In this document: piece by piece, positions 9,812 through 17,557 of the stretch
How positions within the stretch are numbered: position 1 is the stretch's first letter
How the letters are laid out: each line of letters opens with the position of its first letter
From: Clostridium rhizosphaerae
Lineage (GTDB): Bacteria; Bacillota; Clostridia; Clostridiales; Clostridiaceae
Length of the DNA stretch: 64,000 nt
Assembly (NCBI RefSeq): GCF_016765585.1
Contig: NZ_JAESWC010000007.1
Coordinates: 62,001-126,000 of the forward strand
Reading direction: 5' to 3'
Translations under genes and position numbers: made by a program
Notes under the pieces: generated by a model
Database searches by the model: none
What the model was told of the DNA's origin: nothing
Seen by the model: only the letters and a program-made list of their open reading frames with translations

Positions 9812-9876
9812 GTAAAAGTCCTAAATGGACTTTTACGGGCAGACTAGCGAGTGGGAACGAGCTGGTAAGGCTGCCC
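9812..9876 (+). repeat. two-hairpin RNA-like repeat, copy A
   Basis: Hairpin 1 is GTAAAAGTCC / GGACTTTTAC (10 bp, loop TAAAT). Hairpin 2 follows without a spacer: GGGCAG / CTGCCC at the base, and at the tip GCGA-GT-GGGA-AC-GAGC, meaning two tandem G.A pairs, two Watson-Crick pairs and a GGGA tetraloop. The ABC-F ribosome binding site follows about 15 nt later. Related copies lie on the minus strand at 59697-59899 and 61035-61100. Confidence 0.75.
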
Positions 9877-9902
9877 AGTGTTTCGAGTGAAAGGAGAAAA
9901 TT

Positions 9903-11453
9903 ATGAGTATATTAAACGTAGAAAACTTAACCTTTGAATTTGGAGATAAAACTATATTAAAAAACATTTCCTTTAGGCTTTTAAAGGGAGAACATGCAGG
10001 GCTCGTTGGCGTAAACGGAGCGGGTAAAACTACTTTTTTAAATATTTTAACTGGAAGACTTATTCCTGATACAGGCACTGTATATCGGCCTAGTTTAATC
10101 AATATAGGTTATCTTGACCAGCATCAGGAATTGGACGGAAGCTTAACCATTAAGAATACCCTGCAGTCAGCTTTTGCAAAGCTTTATGAAATTGATAAAA
10201 GAATTTTAGACATAGGAAACCTATTATCAAGCAGTGCTAATTCTGATACTGAAAAGCTTCTTAAAGAGCTTGGCAGACTTCAAGATTATTTGTATTCAAG
10301 TGACTTTTATAAAATAGACAGTTTAATAGAAAATGTTTCCCGCGGTCTTGGAATTTATGCTTTAGGGCTTGATACTCCCATAGAAAAGCTAAGTGGCGGC
10401 CAGCGAACAAAGATAAAGCTTGCAAAGCTGCTTCTTGAAAACCCAGATTTGCTGCTTTTAGATGAACCGACAAACTACTTAGACAAGGAACATGTAGATT
10501 GGCTTTCTACCTATCTAAGCAGCTATCCTGACAGCTTTATTGTTATATCTCATGACACTGATTTTTTAAATAAGATAACTAATGTAATATATCATATTGA
10601 GTTTGCAGGTTTAAAAAGATATCCTGGAAACTATGAAACTTTTTTAAAGTTAAAAGATGAAGAAACAAAAAAGTACTTTGACGAATACAATAAGCAACAG
10701 GAGCAAATCTCAAAGCTTCAAGACTTTATAAGCAAAAACCTTGTTCGTGCTTCTACTACTAAAAGAGCTCAAAGCAGAAGAAAGCAATTAGAAAAAATAG
10801 AAAGACTTGAAAAACCTAAGGTTATGCCAAAACCTGCTTTCTCATTTATGTTTTCAAGAGAATCAGGAAGGTTTGTTTTTGAAAGCTCGAAACTTAATAT
10901 TGGCTACAGCTATCCAATACTAAATAATTTAAATCTCTCCCTTACAAAAGGAGAAAAGATTGCTATAACTGGCTGTAATGGAATAGGAAAATCTACTCTT
11001 TTAAAAACAATCATGGGTGTTATCCCCCCTCTAAGCGGAAAAGTAGAGCTTGGAGAATATCTTAATCCTATATATTTCGAGCAGGAATCTAAGGTAAGCA
11101 GTAATACTGCCATGGAAGAAATTTGGTCTGAATTTCCGAGTAAAACTCAAAGAGAGATCAGAGAGGCACTTGCAAGATGCGGGCTTAAGCAAGAGCACAT
11201 ACTTCAAAAAATGAGCTCACTTAGCGGCGGTGAGCAGTCAAAAGTAAGACTGTGCAGGCTTATGATGACCGCAGGGAACTGGCTTTTATTAGACGAACCC
11301 ACAAATCATCTTGACATAAATGCTAAGGAAGCATTGAAAGAAGCTCTTGTTAAATTTAATGGAACTGTGCTCCTTGTATGTCATGAAGAAGATTTTTATA
11401 AGAGTTTTGTATCAGATATATGGAATATGGAAGAGCTTGCTCTAAACATGTAA
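9903..11453 (+). CDS. ABC-F ATPase, probable ribosome-protection (antibiotic resistance) factor
   Basis: A 516-residue soluble protein with two ABC domains. Walker A motifs are GVNGAGKTT and GCNGIGKST, signatures are LSGGQRTK and LSGGEQSK, and Walker B segments end in LLDEPTNYLD and LLDEPTNHLD. The inter-domain linker (about residues 245-310), which reaches the peptidyl-transferase centre in resistance-type members, is basic (RASTTKRAQSRRKQ). It lacks the Uup-type C-terminal coiled coil of the paralogue at 4632-6542. The leader with an upstream ORF and terminator is typical of drug-inducible ABC-F genes (VmlR, MsrD, possibly clostridial CplR). The resistance role is inferred, and the drug class is not readable. 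Confidence 0.8.
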   Translation: MSILNVENLTFEFGDKTILKNISFRLLKGEHAGLVGVNGAGKTTFLNILTGRLIPDTGTVYRPSLINIGYLDQHQELDGSLTIKNTLQSAFAKLYEIDKRILDIGNLLSSSANSDTEKLLKELGRLQDYLYSSDFYKIDSLIENVSRGLGIYALGLDTPIEKLSGGQRTKIKLAKLLLENPDLLLLDEPTNYLDKEHVDWLSTYLSSYPDSFIVISHDTDFLNKITNVIYHIEFAGLKRYPGNYETFLKLKDEETKKYFDEYNKQQEQISKLQDFISKNLVRASTTKRAQSRRKQLEKIERLEKPKVMPKPAFSFMFSRESGRFVFESSKLNIGYSYPILNNLNLSLTKGEKIAITGCNGIGKSTLLKTIMGVIPPLSGKVELGEYLNPIYFEQESKVSSNTAMEEIWSEFPSKTQREIREALARCGLKQEHILQKMSSLSGGEQSKVRLCRLMMTAGNWLLLDEPTNHLDINAKEALKEALVKFNGTVLLVCHEEDFYKSFVSDIWNMEELALNM

Positions 11454-11454
11454 T

Positions 11455-11494
11455 AAAAAAACACTGGATATGTTTATTTATATCCAGTGTTTTA
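11455..11494. terminator. bidirectional terminator between convergent genes
   Basis: AAAACACTGGATAT pairs with ATATCCAGTGTTTT. A-runs and T-runs on both sides let it serve the ABC-F gene (plus) and the NlpC/P60-like gene (minus). Confidence 0.85.
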
Positions 11495-12061
11495 AGCATC
11501 TTTCATAAAAAAGCTGAAAGCATCCTTTTTATATCCATTGGCATTAGCGGTAATGCTTATATTTCTTACATGATAAACCTTGTTTCCATAATCCTTTGCC
11601 TGGTTATCACAAATGTACGCATAGTCGTAATTTCCTTCTTTAACCCATCCCATAAATACATAGGTATGAGAAGGTACTCCATTTTTGTTTCCTTTATCAT
11701 CAGTTGTAAAACAAATATCTCCGGGCTTTAAATTTTTATAATTGTTGTCCTTTTCCCATCCTTCTTTTTCAAGCAAAGCTATCATTTGACCAGTATTACA
11801 GGTTTCTTTAGGAATTTGAAATTTATTATTTCTAAGCACCTCTGATATAAAATATACACAAGTGTTTTGAGAGCTTCCGTTATTAAGTTTCATTGCAGCT
11901 TCATAAATCTGCATTTGATTTTTCTCACTCTTAAGATACTTATATATACTTTCTCTTACCTGTAGATTACTGGTGCCAAACTCTTCCCTAGCCTTATTTA
12001 CAATAACTACGCACAAAACTATTATTATAATAAGCTCAATAATAAATTTTACCCTTTTCAT
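11492..12061 (-). CDS. membrane-anchored NlpC/P60-CHAP-like protein
   Basis: About 189 residues with an N-terminal TM anchor (about residues 5-25) and an extracellular domain. TCVYFISEVLR resembles the catalytic-Cys helix of NlpC/P60-CHAP cysteine amidases. LKPGDICFTTD and PSHTYVFMGW supply the usual strand and candidate catalytic His, so cell-wall peptide cleavage is plausible. The ATG ten bases after GGAGGG is preferred to the upstream ATG that contains this site. No SH3 or LysM binding domain is present. Fold assignment is moderate because it rests on motif spacing. Confidence 0.65.
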   Translation of the reverse strand: MKRVKFIIELIIIIVLCVVIVNKAREEFGTSNLQVRESIYKYLKSEKNQMQIYEAAMKLNNGSSQNTCVYFISEVLRNNKFQIPKETCNTGQMIALLEKEGWEKDNNYKNLKPGDICFTTDDKGNKNGVPSHTYVFMGWVKEGNYDYAYICDNQAKDYGNKVYHVRNISITANANGYKKDAFSFFMKDA

Positions 12062-12165
12062 AATATGTAAGCCCTCCATAAATTAACAACTATATAAATA
12101 TTATAAAATGCATATATTACGAAAGGCCTACAAAATTATTACAAATTCCTTAAGAAATAATAACT

Positions 12166-13611
12166 TTATTTTTTAATCTTCCTTATTTCATTTATTGAAA
12201 CCCTGAAAGGGGCTGGGCCAGAAAGCCTGCCTCTTATACTAACCTCTTCAATAGGAATATTCAGCTCTCTAGCTATAATAGCCGCTACCCTTTTTCTACA
12301 AAAATTTCCCTGGCAATTTCCCATACCTGCCCTTGTTCTCCTTTTAACAGCATCTATCGAACTTACTGGTATCCCTCTATGCAAAGCATCGACAATCTCT
12401 GCTTCTGTAATCTTTTCACATCTGCATATCAAATTCTTAGCAGGATCTTCATGATCTACCTTTCCATCAAAATTGATGTTCTTTTTTATTATTATTGATT
12501 TTCTGTAAGGACTAAACTTTGGATTAATATTTAACTCTAGTCCTGTATCTTTGAGTATTTCAGATACCTTGACTGCAATTGCAGGAGCTGAAGTAAGCCC
12601 TGGAGAATCAATACCTGCTGCATTTATAAAGCCTTTAACCTTACTTTCCTCTATTATAAAATCCCCCGTACTGCTCACTGCTCTTACTCCAGAAAAAGTT
12701 GTAAGTGCTCTTTTAACATCAAAATCCTTTATAGACTTTCTTGCAGTATCAACAACTTCTTCTAGTATTTCTACCGAGGTTGCCAGATCCTCTTTATCCT
12801 CTATTTCCTCCGCATTAGGGCCTATCATAAAGTTGCCATGATAGGTGGTTGTTACAAGTATTCCTTTTCCTTTTTCAGTTGGAACTTGAAAAACTACAGT
12901 ATTGACAAGATGAGCCTGATCCTTTCCAAATAGAATATACTGGCCTTTTCTAGGAAGAATTTTAAAGTTATCAGCACCAACCATTGCCGCAATCTTATCG
13001 CTGTATAATCCTGCTGCATTAATTACATATCTGCTTATTATTTCTCCATTATTTGTTTTAATATTAAAGTATCCTTCCAAAGTTTCTATACCTGAAACCT
13101 CTGTACCAAGCTTTAACGTAGCTCCATTTTCAATTGCATTTTCAGCAAGAGCAATTGTCAGCTCATAGGGTGAAGTTACTCCTACACTTTTAGCATACAA
13201 GGCAACAACAGCTTCATCATTAATATGAGGTTCTATTTCTTTTATTCTGTCCTTATAGATTATTTCTAAATCATCACAGCCAATCTTCAGTCCATTTTCA
13301 TAAAGCTCTTTTATTTTCTTTTCGTCCTCTTCAATAAAGCCTACAACTAGAGCCCCTGTTCTTCTGAAACCAAAATTTAATTGCTTATCAAGCTCCTCAT
13401 ACATTTGATTTCCCTTAATGCATAGTTCTCCTTTTAGAGTTCCGTACTTTGCAGCATAACCTCCATGAACAATGCCGCTGTTTGCTTTTGAAGCACCCAC
13501 AGCAACATCCTCAGTTTTTTCTATTAAGCATATATTTAAATTGTATTTAGATAACTCTCTAGCAATAGCGGAACCAACAACCCCTGCACCTATAATTGCA
13601 ACATCGTACAT
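12166..13611 (-). CDS. FAD-dependent oxidoreductase with BFD-like [2Fe-2S] domain (glycerol-3-phosphate dehydrogenase-like)
   Basis: About 481 residues. An N-terminal dinucleotide-binding motif (IIGAGVVGSAIAREL) begins a DAO-type FAD domain. The C-terminal ~90 residues carry a BFD-like cysteine set (CRCEKITEAEI ... GMGNCQGNFCRKRV) that should bind a [2Fe-2S] cluster. This matches clostridial GlpA/LhgO-like proteins often annotated as anaerobic glycerol-3-phosphate dehydrogenase; other 2-hydroxyacid substrates are possible. The ATG after GGGGGTC is chosen because the longer ORF overlaps the upstream lipase stop. No glycerol uptake or kinase gene is adjacent, so the substrate remains inferred. 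Confidence 0.8.
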   Translation of the reverse strand: MYDVAIIGAGVVGSAIARELSKYNLNICLIEKTEDVAVGASKANSGIVHGGYAAKYGTLKGELCIKGNQMYEELDKQLNFGFRRTGALVVGFIEEDEKKIKELYENGLKIGCDDLEIIYKDRIKEIEPHINDEAVVALYAKSVGVTSPYELTIALAENAIENGATLKLGTEVSGIETLEGYFNIKTNNGEIISRYVINAAGLYSDKIAAMVGADNFKILPRKGQYILFGKDQAHLVNTVVFQVPTEKGKGILVTTTYHGNFMIGPNAEEIEDKEDLATSVEILEEVVDTARKSIKDFDVKRALTTFSGVRAVSSTGDFIIEESKVKGFINAAGIDSPGLTSAPAIAVKVSEILKDTGLELNINPKFSPYRKSIIIKKNINFDGKVDHEDPAKNLICRCEKITEAEIVDALHRGIPVSSIDAVKRRTRAGMGNCQGNFCRKRVAAIIARELNIPIEEVSIRGRLSGPAPFRVSINEIRKIKK

Positions 13612-13627
13612 ATAAAGACCCCCACTT

Positions 13628-14554
13628 CTAAATAGCATTAATCCAACTTAAAATATCACTGTATACTTCTTCCTTTCCAACTTCATTTAATATTTCATGT
13701 CTCATATCATCATATAGTTTCATATTAATATTTTTAATTCCAGCTTTTTTATATTCTTCGAAGGCTTTAACAACAGTTTTACCGTTGGCTCCTACGGGAT
13801 CTCTTCTACCTGAAAGCAGAATCATAGGTAGTTCCTTAGGAGTCATTTTTATATTATTTCTGTCAGTAATAAATAAAAGCCCCTCAAACATATCTCTAAA
13901 ACCGCTGGAGGTAAAAATAAACCCGCATAATTCATCTTTGATGTACTCATCTACAATCTTTTCATCTCTTGTAAGCCAGTCCTGTTTTGTCCTTATAGGC
14001 TTAAACTGATCACTGAAGGAGTCATAGGACATTTTATTTAAAGTTTCATTTCTATGTTTGGAACCATTTTTTTGTATATCTCTTTCAGCTAACATCCTCC
14101 CAAACTTAAGCACTAATCTTGGATTATGTGCTGTTCCTGTAGCAATAACTCCGCTTACCTCTGTTCCATGAACTGAAGCATAGTGTCTTACCAAAAAGGA
14201 ACCCATGCTGTGCCCTAGAATTATAATTTTCAAATTTTTGTGCTTGTTTTTAATAAATTTTGTTATTTCATATAGATCTTCAACCACAGTCTGCCAGCCA
14301 TTTTCTTCTCCAAAATACCCCAATTCTTCATTATCTTTAACAGTTAATCCATGTCCTCTTAAATCATTTGAATAGACGATATAGCCATTATCAGTTAAAA
14401 ACTTTGCAAAGTCCACATATCTTCCTGAATGCTCACAGGATCCATGAACAAGCTGTACTATTCCCTGAATCTCTCTCCCTTCCTCCGGCTCCCACAAATA
14501 CATATAATTTTCGCAGCCGTCTCTCATCTTTAACTTAAATTCTAAACTTTTCAT
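13628..14554 (-). CDS. alpha/beta hydrolase, monoacylglycerol lipase/lysophospholipase family
   Basis: A 308-residue cytosolic hydrolase. The oxyanion-hole region is VQLVHGSCEHSGRY, the nucleophile elbow is GHSMGSF, and the acid/base residues lie in LSGRRDPVG and DDMRHEIL near the C-terminus, as in the Hydrolase_4 family. It probably removes acyl chains from monoglycerides or lysolipids. Sixteen bases separate its stop from the FAD oxidoreductase start, suggesting one transcript and a link to glycerolipid breakdown. The GGGGAGGGG site fits the ATG. Substrate is inferred. Confidence 0.8.
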   Translation of the reverse strand: MKSLEFKLKMRDGCENYMYLWEPEEGREIQGIVQLVHGSCEHSGRYVDFAKFLTDNGYIVYSNDLRGHGLTVKDNEELGYFGEENGWQTVVEDLYEITKFIKNKHKNLKIIILGHSMGSFLVRHYASVHGTEVSGVIATGTAHNPRLVLKFGRMLAERDIQKNGSKHRNETLNKMSYDSFSDQFKPIRTKQDWLTRDEKIVDEYIKDELCGFIFTSSGFRDMFEGLLFITDRNNIKMTPKELPMILLSGRRDPVGANGKTVVKAFEEYKKAGIKNINMKLYDDMRHEILNEVGKEEVYSDILSWINAI

Positions 14555-14592
14555 TGTGCCCCTCCCCTAATAAAAAAGCAATTTAATTAAAC

Positions 14593-14626
14593 AAAAAATG
14601 GTATCCCCTTTAAAAGGAAATACCAT
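14593..14626 (-). terminator. intrinsic terminator after the AI-2E-family gene
   Basis: ATGGTATCCCCTTT pairs with AAAAGGAAATACCAT (one imperfect pair). On the minus strand it is followed by a U-run. It separates the AI-2E gene from the downstream lipase. Confidence 0.8.
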
Positions 14627-14684
14627 CTCACGCTCTAATTATATTATATCACAATATTTCAAAAATTGTACTCAATATTTTTCA

Positions 14685-15731
14685 CTAGTTTTTCTCTTTT
14701 ACAATTTTAATTGTGTTTTTTGCTATAGCATATATAGGGACAATAACAAAAGCTGCAAAGGGCCCTCCAACTGCTACTGCACAAATTACTAAAAATATAT
14801 CAGTAAGAGGATGTATCTTCATTGTTTTAGCCATTATAGCAGGTACTACCAGCCTCCCCTTGAGGGTTTGAACTATAATAAATACTGCTGCCAATTTAAT
14901 AAAGGTTATAAATCCCATTCCTAAGGCTATTATTGATGGAATAATCATGGATATAAAAAAACCTACAAATGGTATAAAAGCTAAAATAAAAGTTATACCT
15001 GCAAGCAGCATAGCATTATGTATTCCAATGATTTTATAGCCTATGAAAATCATTGTACTAAGTGAAAGAGCAACCTTTGCCTGACCAGTAACATAGTGGC
15101 TCAGTATACTGTCACTTTCCGTTAATACTTTATCCGTAACATTTTTATATTTAACAGGTATAAATCTTAAAATACTATTTTTCAGATTTTGTCCATCTTT
15201 AAGCATATAAAAGATTATTACTATTATCAAAAATACAATAGAAAATGTATTCATGAAGTATCCTGCCATCTTCATAAAGTTGTGACCTATTTTTTGAATA
15301 TAATTGTTAGCCATATTAGCAGCTAAAGAATATATTTTGTTATCGCTTATAAGCTTGTTAATATAGCTTACAACTCCACTCACTTCACTGCTGCTGTTAA
15401 TAGTATTAATTAACTGCCTGCTTATTTGTCTAAATTGATCATAGGCATACCTTCCAAAATATACTCCCACTCCGCTTGCTATAAATGAGAATATTGTTAA
15501 AGTAAGAAGACTTGCCTTTCCTTCACTTAATCCCTTTTTCTTAAAAGCATCATTAAGTGGTCTTATTATATAAAAAAACAAAGTTCCGATAAATAAAGGG
15601 ATTAAAAGCGTCTTATAAATAGCAGTTAAAAGTTCTTTAATGAAATTTATTCTGCCTATTAGAATCATAGCCAGCAGTATTAAATTTATTTTTATTAGAA
15701 TATTAATTAACTTATCTTTTATATCAATCAA
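14685..15731 (-). CDS. AI-2E family transporter (TqsA/YdbI-like membrane protein)
   Basis: A 348-residue membrane protein with about seven to eight TM helices. The C-terminal half (FIPFVGFFISMIIPSIIAL, then a conserved LKGRLVVPAIMAKTMKIHPL loop) is typical of the AI-2E transporter family, which includes autoinducer exporters and Na+/H+ or osmoprotective members. The apparent TTG start abuts the AAGGAG site, so initiation may be further in. The ribosome binding site is partly buried in a 12-bp hairpin (15734-15781). The substrate is unknown, and the name does not prove AI-2 transport. Confidence 0.8.
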   Translation of the reverse strand: MIDIKDKLINILIKINLILLAMILIGRINFIKELLTAIYKTLLIPLFIGTLFFYIIRPLNDAFKKKGLSEGKASLLTLTIFSFIASGVGVYFGRYAYDQFRQISRQLINTINSSSEVSGVVSYINKLISDNKIYSLAANMANNYIQKIGHNFMKMAGYFMNTFSIVFLIIVIIFYMLKDGQNLKNSILRFIPVKYKNVTDKVLTESDSILSHYVTGQAKVALSLSTMIFIGYKIIGIHNAMLLAGITFILAFIPFVGFFISMIIPSIIALGMGFITFIKLAAVFIIVQTLKGRLVVPAIMAKTMKIHPLTDIFLVICAVAVGGPFAAFVIVPIYAIAKNTIKIVKEKN

Positions 15732-15733
15732 CT

Positions 15734-15781
15734 CCTTAAGCCTGCCTTCACCAATTAATGCTATTGTAAGCAGGTTTAAGG
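15734..15781 (-). promoter_or_regulatory. ribosome-binding-site-occluding hairpin before the AI-2E gene
   Basis: A 12-bp stem (CCTTAAGCCTGC with GCAGGTTTAAGG, one G.U in the RNA) around a 24-nt loop. The mRNA 3' arm contains the AAGG of the AAGGAG site and ends just before the proposed start. There is no U-run, so translational control or mRNA stabilisation fits better than termination. Confidence 0.55.
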
Positions 15782-15814
15782 ATAGTTATTCAATTCTATA
15801 AGTTATAATTTCAT

Positions 15815-17479
15815 TTATATCTTATAAACTCTAGCTTCATAAGGTCTTAAAATAAAATTATTATTTAACTCGTGTATCTCATAGTTGCTTATTAAAAGTT
15901 TGGCATTATTAACATCAAATTTTTTTGGAGCTGTAAACGCTGCTTCTTTATCGAAGAAATTAAGAACTACTAATAAACTTTCATTTTCAAACTTTCTAGT
16001 ATAAGCAAAAATTTTTTCATCCTCTTCAAGCATCATATTGATATCGCCATATACTATTACTTCGTGCTCTTTTCGCAGCTTAATAAGCTTTTGATAGTAA
16101 TAAAATATTGAATCTTTATCTTTCAATGCGCTTTCAACATTTATTTCTTTATAGTTCGGATTTACCCTTAACCAAGGAGCCCCCGTAGTAAAGCCTGCAT
16201 TTTCTGAAGCATCCCATTGTATTGGTGTCCTTGCGTTGTCTCTTCCTTTAGCATATATAGATTTCATCAATTCTTCCTTTGGTACACCTTGTTCAGTCTT
16301 TTCTTTGAACATATTGATTATTTCAATATCCTTGTAATCTGATATATCAAACTGAACATTTGTCATTCCAATTTCTTCACCTTGGTAAATATACGGAGTT
16401 CCCTGCCAAGTATGAAGGAAGGTTGCCAGCATTTTAGCCGATTCTACTCTATACTCTTTATCATTTCCAAATCTAGATACTAATCTTGGCTGGTCATGAT
16501 TGTTTAGGAATAATGAATTCCAGCCTTGTTCTTTTAAAGCTTCATACCATTTGTACATTATATTTTTAAAGGTAGTAAGCTTCCAAGGTCTTATATCCCA
16601 CTTTCCATTACCTGAATCTATATCCATAAGTTCAAACTGAAACAACATGTTTAATTCTTTTCTGTCTTCATTTACATAAAGCTTCGCAGTTTCAGGATCT
16701 ACTCCTGGAGTTTCTCCAACAGTCATAATATCATATTTACTTAAAACTTCTCTATTCATCTCTTGTAAATATTCATGAACTCTTGGACCATTTGCTGTTA
16801 GCGGAAAACCATTTCCATAAAGGTCATTTTCTCCTTTAGTTCCATCTGGAAGTCCCGGTACTTTTGATATAAGATTTATTACATCCATTCTAAAACCATC
16901 TATTCCTTTGTCAAACCAGAACTTCATCATATCATAAACTTCATTTCTAACTTTTTTATTTTCCCAATTTAAATCAGGCTGTTTTTTAGAAAATAAGTGC
17001 AGAAAATATTCATCAGTAGTTTCATCATATTTCCATACAGAACCGCTAAAGAAAGAACCCCAATTGTTTGGAGGATTTCCCTCTTTAGCTTTTCTCCATA
17101 TATAATAATCTCTATACGGATTATCTTTAGACTTTCTACTTTCTACAAACCACTTATGCTCATCAGAAGAGTGATTAACTACTAAATCCATAACAAGTTT
17201 TATATCTCTTTTATGCATTTCCTTTAGCAGCTCATCAAAGTCAGCCATTGTTCCAAACTCATTCATTATATCTCTATAGTCGCATATATCATAACCATTA
17301 TCATCATTTGGAGACTTATAAATCGGGCCCAACCATATTATATTTGTACCTAAGTTTTTAATATAATCTAATTTTTCAATTATTCCTCTTATATCTCCTA
17401 TTCCATCACCATTGGAATCCTTAAAGCTTCTAGGATATATTTGATATACTACTCCTTCTTTCCACCACTTCTTATTCAT
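15815..17479 (-). CDS. GH13 alpha-glucosidase (oligo-1,6-glucosidase type)
   Basis: A 554-residue cytosolic GH13 enzyme without a signal peptide, of normal length for MalL/oligo-1,6-glucosidases. Conserved regions are DLVVNHSSDEH (region I), GFRMDVINLI with the nucleophile Asp (II), VGETPGVDPE with the acid/base Glu (III), and FLNNHDQPR (IV). Val after the region II Asp is usual in alpha-1,6-acting members. It likely hydrolyses imported isomaltooligosaccharides to glucose. It is the last gene of the glucan operon, after two GH66 genes and the ABC importer, with AAGGAG before the ATG. Confidence 0.9.
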   Translation of the reverse strand: MNKKWWKEGVVYQIYPRSFKDSNGDGIGDIRGIIEKLDYIKNLGTNIIWLGPIYKSPNDDNGYDICDYRDIMNEFGTMADFDELLKEMHKRDIKLVMDLVVNHSSDEHKWFVESRKSKDNPYRDYYIWRKAKEGNPPNNWGSFFSGSVWKYDETTDEYFLHLFSKKQPDLNWENKKVRNEVYDMMKFWFDKGIDGFRMDVINLISKVPGLPDGTKGENDLYGNGFPLTANGPRVHEYLQEMNREVLSKYDIMTVGETPGVDPETAKLYVNEDRKELNMLFQFELMDIDSGNGKWDIRPWKLTTFKNIMYKWYEALKEQGWNSLFLNNHDQPRLVSRFGNDKEYRVESAKMLATFLHTWQGTPYIYQGEEIGMTNVQFDISDYKDIEIINMFKEKTEQGVPKEELMKSIYAKGRDNARTPIQWDASENAGFTTGAPWLRVNPNYKEINVESALKDKDSIFYYYQKLIKLRKEHEVIVYGDINMMLEEDEKIFAYTRKFENESLLVVLNFFDKEAAFTAPKKFDVNNAKLLISNYEIHELNNNFILRPYEARVYKI

Positions 17480-17512
17480 TCTTCTGCTCCTTCTTGTAAG
17501 TTTTAAAACTTA

Positions 17513-17553
17513 ACTTAATGTGTCAGTCAAAAACATCAATTGACACATTAAGT
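17513..17553 (-). promoter_or_regulatory. intercistronic hairpin between GH66 and GH13 genes
   Basis: A perfect 13-bp stem (ACTTAATGTGTCA with TGACACATTAAGT) with a 15-nt loop lies between the second GH66 gene and the GH13 gene. A weak downstream T-run suggests partial attenuation or 3'-end protection rather than full termination. Confidence 0.6.
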
Positions 17554-17557
17554 ATAT

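Larger units (their letters stand above)
9494..9902 (+). promoter_or_regulatory. structured attenuator leader of the ABC-F gene
   Basis: Contents in order: a small hairpin (GGGGTA/TGCCCT) with a T-run directly after the leader ORF (9503-9522); the CTAACTG arm that can pair with the ORF; an AT-rich stretch; a strong terminator at 9687-9720; an 8-bp hairpin GCCTAACT/AGTTAGGC at 9773-9791; and the two-hairpin repeat unit at 9812-9876, which runs up to the ribosome binding site. TAGTCTGCCC at 9507-9516 is also the exact complement of GGGCAGACTA at 9837-9846, so a long-range alternative pairing is possible. I infer conditional read-through when translation is inhibited. Confidence 0.65.

Noticed and set aside
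9411-9902. T-box or metabolite riboswitch before the ABC-F gene
   Set aside because: No T-box core sequence or known aptamer motif is visible; the upstream ORF and terminator explain the layout better.
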